Of a DNA stretch of 64,000 nucleotides, positions 8,100 through 16,336 are shown piece after piece. The stretch comes from Nocardioides sp. AX2bis. Lineage in GTDB: Bacteria; Actinomycetota; Actinomycetes; Propionibacteriales; Nocardioidaceae. The translations under genes and the position numbers were made by a program. A model generated the notes under the pieces. That model did not search any database. It was not told the DNA's origin and saw nothing but the letters and a program-made list of their open reading frames with translations. The stretch covers positions 3,589,078 to 3,653,077 of the forward strand of contig NZ_LR733215.1 in the NCBI RefSeq assembly GCF_902506435.1, given 5' to 3'. Positions within the stretch are counted from its first letter, which is position 1; every line of letters begins with the position of its first letter.

Positions 8100-8368
8100 G
8101 GCAGCTGCTCCGTCCACGGTCGCCCGGACCCGGCCACACGACACGCACCGGTCACCCGGTCGACGATGACGGGGCCGTTCCCGGCGAGGGCGTGCTTGAC
8201 CTCCCCGGTCTCCAGGAAGGCGACGGTGTCGTAGAAGAATACGAACACGTCTGCTGTCTCCTGCGTCGCGCCGTCGTCGATCGAGACCGGTTGACGCAGC
8301 GACGTCCTGATGCCGCGGTCGAGCTCGCCCTCGGCGGCGGCACGAGCCTCGTGCCTCCCGATGGCCAC
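8096..8368 (-). CDS. Imm35 (YrhB-like) immunity protein
   Basis: 90 residues. VFVFFYDTVAFLETGEVKHA, followed by LAGNGPVIVDRVTGACRVAG, is the Imm35 signature (strand with paired aromatics, then L-x-G-N-G-P-h-h-V-D-R-x-T-G). Imm35 proteins are cytoplasmic and protect against polymorphic toxins, often with papain-fold or other enzyme tips (family knowledge). Here no matching toxin is adjacent. Coupled to the SUKH-like gene downstream. Confidence 0.7.
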   Translation of the reverse strand: MAIGRHEARAAAEGELDRGIRTSLRQPVSIDDGATQETADVFVFFYDTVAFLETGEVKHALAGNGPVIVDRVTGACRVAGSGRPWTEQLP

Positions 8369-8627
8369 TAGGTCGTCCCCAGCCGTCGACGACGCAGCAG
8401 GTCCGGAGTCATGGGGACACTCAACAGGGCGGGGCGGTGATCAGGAAGGTCACCGGAGGGGCGACCCGACACGCGCCTCCGCCGCGGTGCCGGACACGGT
8501 CCTCCTCACGGTCTCCGGGCCACGGGGACCATCGCTGGCCCGCCCCAGGCTTGCTCAACGCAGGACGAACCGGACCCAAGCAGCAGACCCACGTGACAGG
8601 CCTCGATGACCCGCCACGGTCGACCTG

Positions 8628-8918
8628 GTGACCCAGGACGCCGAGGGCGACGTCGCCCTCATCCTCGTCCACGCCGAGCCGTGGAGCGCCGACGGCCACG
8701 ACGGCACGCGACTGCGGGAGAAGCTGAACAACGACGCGACGTACGCCCTCGACGGACAGCTCGTCGACACCTACCCCGAGGCCTCCGGCGCCCGGGTGCG
8801 CATCCAGGTCGACAGCGTCGAGGAACCCACCGGGGACGTGGCCGAGCTCCTCGCCACGGCCCGACGAGGGCTCGCGAAACACTCCATCGACCTCACGACG
8901 AAGATCATCACGCTCTGA
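8628..8918 (+). CDS. DUF6572-like protein, 5' end probably frameshifted
   Basis: 96 residues in this frame: VALILVHAEPW, LREKLNNDATYALDGQLVDT and VDSVEEPTGDVAELLA follow the DUF6572 pattern I remember (L-x-E-K-L-N, Y-x-L-D-G-Q-L, C/S-V-x-E-P). Function unknown. Family members usually begin with about 10 more residues (D-D-x-x-V-D-L-V-T). Those residues appear here as VTGLDDP in another frame starting at a GTG at 8593, then VDLVTQDAEGDV in this frame, as if one G were missing near 8612. Plus strand, converging on a frameshifted minus-strand gene. Confidence 0.6.
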   Translation: MTQDAEGDVALILVHAEPWSADGHDGTRLREKLNNDATYALDGQLVDTYPEASGARVRIQVDSVEEPTGDVAELLATARRGLAKHSIDLTTKIITL

Positions 8919-8970
8919 CCCCTGGACGGCCGTGCGCGACAGGCCTCCGGCGCCGACCGCGCCGGCACCC

Positions 8971-9206
8971 TCACGACAGAGCAGCATCGATCGCACGTCG
9001 CAGCTCCGCCGCCCGGTCGGCGAGCGCACTGTCACACTCCCCGCTCTCGACCAGGTTGCCGAGCACGAACCTCAGGCCCATCAGGATCTCCGTACCGGTG
9101 GCCCCCCCGACGGTGACGTCGTCGATGCGGGACACCCAGGGCCCGTGCCCGAGCTGCCCCAGCTGCCCGCTGAGAAATCGGCATCACCGATGTAGTCCCT
9201 GGCCAC
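8971..9206 (-). pseudogene. Small immunity-type gene with frameshift
   Basis: Two adjacent frames make one plausible protein of about 78 residues. It opens at a GTG at 9206 behind GGAAGGA (a strong ribosome site) as VARDYIGDADFS. It continues in another frame as SGQLGQLGHGPWVSRIDDV, TGTEILMGLRFVLGNLV and ADRAAELRRAIDAALS to the stop at 8971. The frame change is near 9173-9178 (GATTTCTCAGCGGGC). Neither frame alone gives a sensible gene. Family not recognised. Could be a decayed gene or a base-calling error. Confidence 0.5.
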
Positions 9207-9245
9207 GAGGTGTCCTTCCGTCGACAGATGATCCGCGGACTGGCC

Positions 9246-9721
9246 TCAGGCGGTGCCGTTCAGCGTCCACCGGCTGCCGTCGTCAGCGCGTGAGTACGCC
9301 GGGTCGAGCGGGTGGCCGACCCACGTCGTACGGGTCCCACTCCATGTCCCAGAACGGGCCCAGCCCGTGGGCCGCGATCAGATCCGCCTCCGCCGCGTGG
9401 ATGGGGTAGAGGCCCTGCAGGTTGATCGGCAGGTCGTCCCCGACCTCGATGCGCCGCACCTCCGCAGGAACGAAGCCGACGCGAAACTCAACCAGGACGT
9501 CATCGTCGTGCCTCCGGCCAGCGGAGTGCGCGAGCCGATCACGTCACCGACCCGGAAGGGACAGACCTCTCTCATCGACTGCGCGTGCGTGGCGACCGCC
9601 GATGCCCACCCGGGGCCGCCCCGGCCCCGGACTCGTCGGTCACACCTGGACCGTCCCCACCCCGGGCCTGCACCCGCTCCGTGCCGCCGCCGAGGAACGC
9701 CATGTCGATGCTGTCCGACAC
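9246..9721 (-). pseudogene. SUFU-like immunity gene with several frameshifts
   Basis: Pieces of one protein are spread over three frames: VSDSIDMAFLGGGTERVQ; then GPGWASAVATHAQS and CPFRVGDVIGSRTPLAGG; then HDDDVLVEFRVGFVPAEVRR, INLQGLYPIHAAEADLIAAH and GPFWDMEWDPYD; then LDPAYSRADDGSRWTLNGTA and a stop. The G-W helix, F-x-x-G-x-x-I segment and late (L)YPI-x-x-x-E helix are like suppressor-of-fused (SUFU) domains, a known immunity family; the match is from memory and moderate. Frame changes lie near 9625, 9511 and 9320. Immediately downstream of the cognate immunity gene of RHS locus B. Confidence 0.45.
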
Positions 9722-9767
9722 GGTGGACCGCGTCCGTCCACCACCTCGGGCCACGTTCGCCGTGGTG

Positions 9768-10136
9768 TCAGTCGAAACGGTTCGACTCGGCGTCGTCAGC
9801 GGTCCGGTAGAGCTCGCCCCACCCGATGATCGTCAGGTCGGCAGCGTCGAGGGGACTCACGACGGGCTGGTCCTCCTGTGTCGTGATCGCGATGTGCACG
9901 AAGCACGGGAATTCGTCGATCGGGCGCAGCGAGGCCCCCACGTGCCGGGGAGTGAGGATGACGGAGCTGATGTCGGCGGGACGGCCGAACTCCTGGCCGA
10001 GCACGGGCGGCTCGATCCTCGCCACGACCGCGCGCTTCCCGGTGTCGAAGTCCACGTCCGAGCCGAGCTCGCAGCGTCGGACGGGCATGAACCGTCGGCT
10101 GTCGAGCGAGCTGAGGAAATAGGTCTCGCCCACCAT
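9768..10136 (-). CDS. Putative cognate immunity protein of RHS toxin B
   Basis: 122 residues. Its ATG shares one base with the RHS toxin stop codon (TGATG at 10134-10138), so it is translationally coupled to the toxin. Strand-rich: KRAVVARIEPPVLGQEFG, SSVILTPRHVG and FPCFVHIAIT. The P-P-h-x-G-Q-x-F-G motif followed by L-x-x-R-x-x-G and P-x-x-x-h-P is a pattern I have seen in small genes behind similar RHS tips; no family name known. Expected to act in the cytoplasm by binding the C-terminal tip of the adjacent toxin. Confidence 0.7.
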   Translation of the reverse strand: MVGETYFLSSLDSRRFMPVRRCELGSDVDFDTGKRAVVARIEPPVLGQEFGRPADISSVILTPRHVGASLRPIDEFPCFVHIAITTQEDQPVVSPLDAADLTIIGWGELYRTADDAESNRFD

Positions 10137-13100
10137 CAGAACTCCGGGTTGACGCCGCTGACGCGGTCGGTCGTGATCGCCCCGGTGTCCATCCACTTCG
10201 GGACGATGTATTCCGGGATGCCCCCGGCGTTGCCGTCCAGCGGCAGCGCCTCGCGCACCTTCACCACCGCCGACGGGTCGTTCAGCGTGCCTTCGATGAC
10301 GAACCTCCCCGTGTTGTTGTAGCCGCTCTCTCCACCCGACGGAAGGCCCGCAGCGTCGCGGTAGTCGTCGACGGCGCGCGGATCCATAGGGGACCACGAC
10401 GCCCCCTCGGGCAGGGAGTCGCCACCGTAGACCCGGTAGAGCCGCTGCCCGGCGGTCGGCTCTGGCAGGACCGAGGCCGGCACGTCGGACAGGCTCCGCG
10501 TCCCGGCCCGTGCCACGTCGTCACCCATGGCCGGGCCTGGGAGCACCCCGGTCCCCGCACCCATCGCGGTGCTGCGCAGCAGTCCCTCCGGGGTGTGCGG
10601 CCCCGGGCCGGTCAGGTATCCACCCGCACCGGAGACGACACCCTCGGTGACGCCCTCGGCCACGGCGACCTTCACCGCGCTCGCGCCCCCACGAGCAAGC
10701 AGGCCACCGGCCCCGAACCCGATCGCCCCCGCAGCACCCGAGACCGCGACCTGGCCCCAGTTCACCTCACCGGTCGTGGCCTTCTGGATGCCGGTGTCGA
10801 TGCCCGCCGAGATCAGCGCCATGCCCGCGGCCTGGGCCACGCCCGGCACCGGCGCGATCATCAGCGCCGCGCCGGCGACGATCATCGCCCCGGCCGCGAC
10901 GTACTCCCAGTTGTCCTTGGCCCAGTCCCCCACCGCGTCCGTGGCGTGACCCAGCGGACCCTTGGTCGAGTCGATGTAGGCGTTCAGCTCCGCGTCGCTG
11001 ATCGGCCGCAGGCCCGTCGGGTCGACGGCGTGCACCGGGTCGTTACCGGCGTAGGAGTACGGGTTGCCCGACCACCCCGACCCGACCACCGGGTCGAGCG
11101 GGTCGACCGAGAGGAACCCCCGCGAGGCCGGGTCGTAGACCCGGGCGCCCAGCAGCTCGAGCCCGCCCGCACCCGGCAGGGAGATCTCGCCCGAGGTCCC
11201 GACCTCCAGGCCGCCAGGCAGCTCCATGCCGCCCCCGACGCCCCACGGGTCGTCGGCCGCCGCGGCCGAGCGCGCCGTCCGCCACCCCGCCGCCGACCAG
11301 CCACCGGACCCGTCGGACCCGCTGTCGGACGAGCCGACACCGGTGACCGGACCGGCCCCCACCACCGACGTCCCGCCGGCCTGGACCAGGCCTGGCGCGT
11401 AGGGGTCTGCGGAGTCCCAGAAGACCTCCGTGCCGTCCACGTCCGCGAGCTCGCCGTGGGCGTCGACGTGCACCTCGGTACGCCGCTCGACGACGTCTCC
11501 GGCACCAGCGGCGGACTGCTCGCCCACCGCCGAGAGGAACCCGGTCGAGGACCAGGAGAACCGTCGGACGCCACCGTCGGGCAGGTCCGTACGCACCCGG
11601 CGCCCGGCGCCGTCGTAGGCGTGCCGGGTGGCCGTCCCGTCGGGCCCGGTGACGCTCAGCAGCTGCCCGGCCGCGTCGTGGACGTACTCCCGCGTCGACC
11701 CGTCCAGCGACTCCGAGACCAGGCGGCCCGCGGCGTCGTAGCGCCACCGGGTCTCCGAGGCCCGACTGCCCGGGGACGTCGACCCGGTACGGGTCGCGAT
11801 GAGCTGGTGCGCCCCGTCGTACTCGTAGGAGGTGACGCGGTCCTCGCGGGCGACCGTGGCCACCCGGCCGAGCTCGTCGCGCTCGATCGTGGTGCGGGTG
11901 GCGCCCTCGGCGTCGGTGACGGTGTGGCCCACGACGAACCCGTCGGCGTGCTCCCAGGTCTGCAGGGTGCCGCCGGCGCTGGCCGAGACCACCCGGCCCG
12001 CCGCGTCGCGCGTCAGCGACACCCGGCCCAGCAGCGGGTGCTCGACCGCGAGCAGCCGGCCGGCCGCGTCGCGCTCGTAGGAGGTCGTCGACCCGTCCGG
12101 GGTCGTCATCGAGGTACGGCGGCCGTCGGCGTCGTACGTCCAGGAGACCCCACGGCCGTCGCGGGTCCGCGAGACCATCCGCCCACGCCGGTCCCACTCG
12201 AGCTCGTGGCGCACCACGGCGCCCTCGTCCGGGCCGTCGGTGCGAGTCCGGTCGGTCAGCACCAGGCGGCGGGCGCGGAGATCACGGCTGATCGACGACA
12301 CGACCCGCCCGTCGACCGCGGTCGAGGCCAGCCGGCCCTGCGCGTCGTAGGTCCACTCGGTGAGGCGGCCGTCCGGGTCGGTCTGCCAGACCTGCCGCCC
12401 GGCGGCGTCGTAGCCGGCACGGGTGGTGCGGCCGAGCGGGTCGGTCTCGGCCGTGCAGTGGTTCATCGCGTCGAACTCGCGGCGCGTCACCTGGCCCAGC
12501 GGGTCCGTGATCGCGACGGCGCGGCCGTTGGCGTCGTACTCCCAGCGGGTGACCCCACCGTTGCCGTTGGCCACCTCGACCAGCTGGCCCGCGGCGTCGT
12601 AGCGGTAGCGGCGCTGCCCGTGCCAGGTGTCGGAGGAGCGGACCACGCGGCCGGCGGCGTCGTAGGCGTACCGCGCGATGCCGGCGCCCGGGGTGGAGCG
12701 GGCGGTGACGCGACCCATCGCGTCGCGCTCGACCCACGCGACCTCCCCGGTCGGCAGCACCTGGCGCGCCACCCGGCCGTCGGCGTCGTACTCCTGGGTG
12801 GTGCGGGCACCGGTCGGGTCGACGACCGCGACCAGCCGCCCGCACTCGTTGTAGTCCCGGCGCGTCACCGCACCCGACGGAGAGGTGATCGCCACGGGGC
12901 GCCCCGCGGCGTCGCGCGCGACGAGCGTCAGGCCGCCGTCGGCGTCGAGCAGCTCGACGGGCCGCCCGCACCGGTCGTAGGTCGCCATCGCGGCCGAGCC
13001 GTCGGCCTGCTCCGAGCGGGTGGCGCGGCCGAGCGGGTCGAAGGAGGTGGACAGGGTGGCCGAGCCGTCGTCGACGCTGACCGTGCCCGTGGCGCGGTCG

Positions 13101-15691
13101 GCGCTGACCTCCTTGCGCACGCCGGTGGGGTCGACGGTGGCGGTCAGACCGCCGGTGGCGTCGTACTCGTTGCGCCAAGTGCCGCCGGCAGGGTCGGTGG
13201 TCGCCACGAGCCGCGACAGCGCGTCGTGGGCGAACTCCCAGGTCGAGCCGTCGGGCAGCTCGGCCGCGTCCACGTTGCCGAGGTCGTCGACGCGGCGGGT
13301 GATCGCGCGGCCCAGCGCGTCGATGGTGCGCGACTCCTCGCCGTGCGCGTCGCGCTCGACCTCGGTGCGCGCGCCCGTGGGGTCGACGACGGCCGTCAGT
13401 CGGCCGGCGGCGCTGTGCTCGTAGCGCCACACGGCACCGTCGGCGTCACGGCGCGAGACGAGCTGTCCGGCGTCGCCGTACGTGTAGGTCGTGCGGTGCC
13501 CACCGGGGCTCTGGGCCGCGACCACGCGGCCGGTGCCGTCACGCTCGAGCCGGGCGGTGCGCCCGGCGGCGTCGGTGGTGGCGACCAGGTCGCCGTGCTC
13601 GTCGTAGGAGAAGCGGACGGTGACGCCGGTCGGGTCGACCAGGCCGGTCATCAGCCCGTCGGACCAGGACAGCTCGGTGACGCCGCCCTCGGGGTCGACG
13701 ACGCGCACCGGGTTGCGCGGGGCGCCGGTCACCGGGTCGGACGCCTCGTCGGCTGCGGGGTAGGTGTACTCGGTGACCGCGCCGGACTCGGCGACCACCG
13801 TGGTGACCCGGTCGTGCTCGTCGTAGCCGTAGGTCACGTCGGCACCGGACGGCGTCACGGTCCGCACCCGGCGACCGCGCTCGTCGTGCTCGTGGATCGT
13901 GGTCGAGCCGTCGCGGGCGGTCTGCAGGACCGGGTGGCCGTGCGCGTCGTACGACGTGGACTGGCGGTGCTCCTCGGCGTCCACGATGCCCACCACGCGG
14001 CCGCGGGGGTCGGAGATCCAGGTGTTGGAGCGGCCTCCGTCCTCGTCGGAGACGACGGTGACGCGGCCGGGCAGGTAGACGAACCGGCTGAGCCGACCGT
14101 GCTGCGAGCGCTGGCGGCTGACGCGGCGATGCTCGTCGTAGGTGTTCTCGGCCTCGACGACGCCGTCGGCGTCGGTGACCGAGGTGATCAGCGACGCCTC
14201 GTCCCAGGCGTACGACCGGGTGCCGCGCGGGGTGGTGGCCCGCAGCAGCCGGCCGGCGTCGTCGTAGTCGTAGGTCACCTGCCGGCCGTCGGAGGCCAGC
14301 GCGGCGACCACGCGGGGTCCGCCGACGTGCTCGACGTCCCACGTGAGGTCGATGCAGCGGCCGCGCTCGTGCTCGAGACGGACCAGACGGGCCTCGCCGC
14401 CGACCACCTCGTGGACGAGCCGCACGGTGGTGCCGGGGCCGCGCGAGCTGGTCAGCGGCCGGCCGTCGCGGGCGAAGGTCCAGCGGGTGCCGTCGCTGCC
14501 GGTGACGACGAGGCGCTCGTCCCCGCTCGCGGCGTCCCGGGTGCGGTCCAGCCAGAGGTCCTCCCCGGCAGCGCGGTCCCAGGCCTCGCCGAGGCGGCCG
14601 AAGGAGACCACGCGGCCGTCGGGCAGGCGCAGCCGGGCGGCCTCGTCGTCGAGGGTCAGCCCGGCCTCGGTCCAGCTCGACCAGCCCGGGCCGAAGGCAC
14701 CCGTCCCGGTGTCGAAGGAGTTGTAGGTGCGGTCCAGCGACAACGACGCGGCGCCGCCGGCGAAGCCGAGGTCGGCCTCGTTCTCGATGAAGTTGCCCGT
14801 CGCGGCGTTCACCGGGTCGTCGGCGTACCCGCTGGTGGGCGGGTTGCCGTAGGCCGAGGGCGGGTCGATGTCGAGGTCCTGGCGCGACGCGTCGACCCCG
14901 GCGGCCTGGAGCGCGGCGGCGAGGGCACTGTCACTGAGGGTGGAGACGTCCGCGTCACTGCCGGCGATGGCGAAGGCGTCGGCGACGGCCGTGGCCCACG
15001 CGACGTCCTCGGTGTTCGCGTCGAGCCAGCGGTCGAAGCCGGTCATCACGCTGCTCGCCTCGAGGTGGCCCCACCCGCAGCCGGCCACGAACGTGTCGTA
15101 GGCGGTGCGGCAGGAGGCCGGCTTGCTCGCGAGGCTGCTGTTGGCGCCCTGCGAGCCGGTGGCGAAGGTGCGCAGGTCGGCCGGGCGGGCCGAGGAGGTG
15201 CCGGCGCCCCCGCCGCCCCCGGCGCCGGGGTTGTCGCGGGGTCGGGGCGGGACGACGGTCGGGGCGTAGGACGGCGGCTCGGGCATGTCGCCGACCGGGG
15301 GCTTGTCCTCGCCCATCCCGAGCAGGCTCTTGCCTCCGTCGACGCCCTTCTCGAAGAGGTTCCGGTCCTCCTGCTCGCGCTGCCACTCGCGGGCCGTCTC
15401 GCGCCGGGCCTGCTCCTCGCGGGCGGAGTCGGCGAGCTGACCCACGAAGCGGGCGACGTCCCGCAGGCCGGCGACGACCTCGGCGGCGTCGGCATCCGCG
15501 GTGTCGGCGTTGCCGGCGAACAAGGTCGAGAAGTGGCCACGGAACTCCGTCATCGCCGTGCTCGCCCACGCGAGCCGGGAGCCGCGCTGGCCCTCGACCG
15601 TCGACGCCGTGCTGCTCGCCAGGGTCACCAGGCTCTCGGCCGCGCCGTGGTCGAAGCGCACGTCCTCCTCGATCGGACCGATCCCGCTCAT
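10136..15691 (-). CDS. RHS/YD-repeat polymorphic toxin (locus B), possible ART-like tip
   Basis: 1851 residues. Residues 1-115 are a helical WXG/LXG-like head (FRGHFSTLFAGNADTADADA). A proline/glycine linker and a second helical region lead to a DUF6531 segment near 291 (DDPVNAATGN...RTYNS). About 20 or more YD repeats follow, ending in the RHS core signature GFLSVDPLDP near 1520. After hydrophobic pre-toxin segments comes TGPGPHTPEG (about 1700) and a tip of about 106 residues: RLYRVYGGDS, ASWSPMDPR, TGRFVIEGTL, GGIPEYIVP, RVSGVNPEF. The Arg, Ser and Glu spacing is compatible with an R-S-E ADP-ribosyltransferase fold, which is inference. The ATG at 15691 is chosen as the start of the helical head, behind GAGAGG; no signal peptide, so probably exported with the WXG100 partner. 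Confidence 0.88.
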   Translation of the reverse strand: MSGIGPIEEDVRFDHGAAESLVTLASSTASTVEGQRGSRLAWASTAMTEFRGHFSTLFAGNADTADADAAEVVAGLRDVARFVGQLADSAREEQARRETAREWQREQEDRNLFEKGVDGGKSLLGMGEDKPPVGDMPEPPSYAPTVVPPRPRDNPGAGGGGGAGTSSARPADLRTFATGSQGANSSLASKPASCRTAYDTFVAGCGWGHLEASSVMTGFDRWLDANTEDVAWATAVADAFAIAGSDADVSTLSDSALAAALQAAGVDASRQDLDIDPPSAYGNPPTSGYADDPVNAATGNFIENEADLGFAGGAASLSLDRTYNSFDTGTGAFGPGWSSWTEAGLTLDDEAARLRLPDGRVVSFGRLGEAWDRAAGEDLWLDRTRDAASGDERLVVTGSDGTRWTFARDGRPLTSSRGPGTTVRLVHEVVGGEARLVRLEHERGRCIDLTWDVEHVGGPRVVAALASDGRQVTYDYDDAGRLLRATTPRGTRSYAWDEASLITSVTDADGVVEAENTYDEHRRVSRQRSQHGRLSRFVYLPGRVTVVSDEDGGRSNTWISDPRGRVVGIVDAEEHRQSTSYDAHGHPVLQTARDGSTTIHEHDERGRRVRTVTPSGADVTYGYDEHDRVTTVVAESGAVTEYTYPAADEASDPVTGAPRNPVRVVDPEGGVTELSWSDGLMTGLVDPTGVTVRFSYDEHGDLVATTDAAGRTARLERDGTGRVVAAQSPGGHRTTYTYGDAGQLVSRRDADGAVWRYEHSAAGRLTAVVDPTGARTEVERDAHGEESRTIDALGRAITRRVDDLGNVDAAELPDGSTWEFAHDALSRLVATTDPAGGTWRNEYDATGGLTATVDPTGVRKEVSADRATGTVSVDDGSATLSTSFDPLGRATRSEQADGSAAMATYDRCGRPVELLDADGGLTLVARDAAGRPVAITSPSGAVTRRDYNECGRLVAVVDPTGARTTQEYDADGRVARQVLPTGEVAWVERDAMGRVTARSTPGAGIARYAYDAAGRVVRSSDTWHGQRRYRYDAAGQLVEVANGNGGVTRWEYDANGRAVAITDPLGQVTRREFDAMNHCTAETDPLGRTTRAGYDAAGRQVWQTDPDGRLTEWTYDAQGRLASTAVDGRVVSSISRDLRARRLVLTDRTRTDGPDEGAVVRHELEWDRRGRMVSRTRDGRGVSWTYDADGRRTSMTTPDGSTTSYERDAAGRLLAVEHPLLGRVSLTRDAAGRVVSASAGGTLQTWEHADGFVVGHTVTDAEGATRTTIERDELGRVATVAREDRVTSYEYDGAHQLIATRTGSTSPGSRASETRWRYDAAGRLVSESLDGSTREYVHDAAGQLLSVTGPDGTATRHAYDGAGRRVRTDLPDGGVRRFSWSSTGFLSAVGEQSAAGAGDVVERRTEVHVDAHGELADVDGTEVFWDSADPYAPGLVQAGGTSVVGAGPVTGVGSSDSGSDGSGGWSAAGWRTARSAAAADDPWGVGGGMELPGGLEVGTSGEISLPGAGGLELLGARVYDPASRGFLSVDPLDPVVGSGWSGNPYSYAGNDPVHAVDPTGLRPISDAELNAYIDSTKGPLGHATDAVGDWAKDNWEYVAAGAMIVAGAALMIAPVPGVAQAAGMALISAGIDTGIQKATTGEVNWGQVAVSGAAGAIGFGAGGLLARGGASAVKVAVAEGVTEGVVSGAGGYLTGPGPHTPEGLLRSTAMGAGTGVLPGPAMGDDVARAGTRSLSDVPASVLPEPTAGQRLYRVYGGDSLPEGASWSPMDPRAVDDYRDAAGLPSGGESGYNNTGRFVIEGTLNDPSAVVKVREALPLDGNAGGIPEYIVPKWMDTGAITTDRVSGVNPEF

Positions 15692-15773
15692 GCCGCGTGC
15701 CTCTCGTGGTGCTTCGTGGGTGTCGACCGGGGGCGCGCGCCGACCATGCGGTGCGCGCCGTGCTCCCGGTCGG

Positions 15774-16058
15774 TCAGGAGCCGCCGCCGGCCGACATGAT
15801 ATTGGCGCTGATCTTGTCGAGCTGCTGGCGCAGGTCGTCGAGCTCGACCTTGGCCTTGTCCAGCGCCGACTTGGCCTCGGGCCAGGTCGAGTTGCGGAAC
15901 GTCTCGGCCAGCGGGCCGTCCCAGTTGTTGGGGTCGGAGAGCTCCTTGCCCTTGGCGTCGAGCTGGCTGATCTGGTCGGCCAGGCCGCCGTTGATGATCG
16001 AGGACATCTGCTGGATGGCCGCCTTGGCGGTTCCGGAGGAGAGGACGCGGTCGGACAC
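15774..16058 (-). CDS. WXG100 (ESAT-6-like) family protein, locus B copy
   Basis: 94 residues, two long helices with W46-D-G48 (NNWDGPLAE) in the turn, the WXG100 hallmark. These small proteins dimerise and act as partners or signals for type VII secretion; no secretion ATPase or membrane gene is in the window. GTG start with AAAGG upstream. Encoded 82 bases before the RHS toxin, so the pair is probably co-expressed. The protein is identical in sequence to the copy at 25335-25619, with only 3 differences seen in 285 bases. Confidence 0.8.
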   Translation of the reverse strand: MSDRVLSSGTAKAAIQQMSSIINGGLADQISQLDAKGKELSDPNNWDGPLAETFRNSTWPEAKSALDKAKVELDDLRQQLDKISANIMSAGGGS

Positions 16059-16219
16059 GGGTGCCTGCCTTTCGCCGACCCCGTGGGCCGGCTCGTGCGA
16101 GTGGTGGTGCGGACCCCGGCGATGATGCCCGCCCGACCTCGACACCGCACCTGCTCGACGGCGAATTCCTGGGGTTCGACGCTGATCCCCGCCTGAACAG
16201 GCACTTCTGCGTCTCGTGG

Positions 16220-16249
16220 GCTGGACAACACGGGTCTCGTGACCGAGAC
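16220..16249. promoter_or_regulatory. Conserved 30-bp element with inverted repeat (copy 1)
   Basis: GCTGGACA, six variable bases, then GTCTCG-TGAC-CGAGAC, a perfect 6-bp inverted repeat. The same arrangement with the same spacing occurs at 25723-25752. It lies 162 bases upstream of this WXG100 gene and 87 bases upstream of the divergent kinase gene. Probably an operator or promoter element shared by both toxin loci; which direction it serves is unclear. Confidence 0.5.
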
Positions 16250-16336
16250 AGACCCACCTTCACGCGTTCGCCGGTCCCCTCACCGGCCGCTCCGTTACGC
16301 TCGCCGTCGACCCCATCGGACCGGACAGGAGGGGAC

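Noticed and set aside
8369..8592. Possible gene between Imm35 and the DUF6572 gene
   Set aside because: Only short frames with poor composition on either strand; nothing supportable apart from the GTG at 8593 discussed with the frameshift.
11500..14800. Regular short repeats suggesting a CRISPR-like array
   Set aside because: They are degenerate YD repeats inside a coding sequence, without constant repeat or spacer lengths.
10595..15799. Plus-strand open frame of 1734 codons antisense to RHS toxin B
   Set aside because: Valine/glycine/arginine-rich translation with no domain; it is a by-product of strong codon bias on the real gene.
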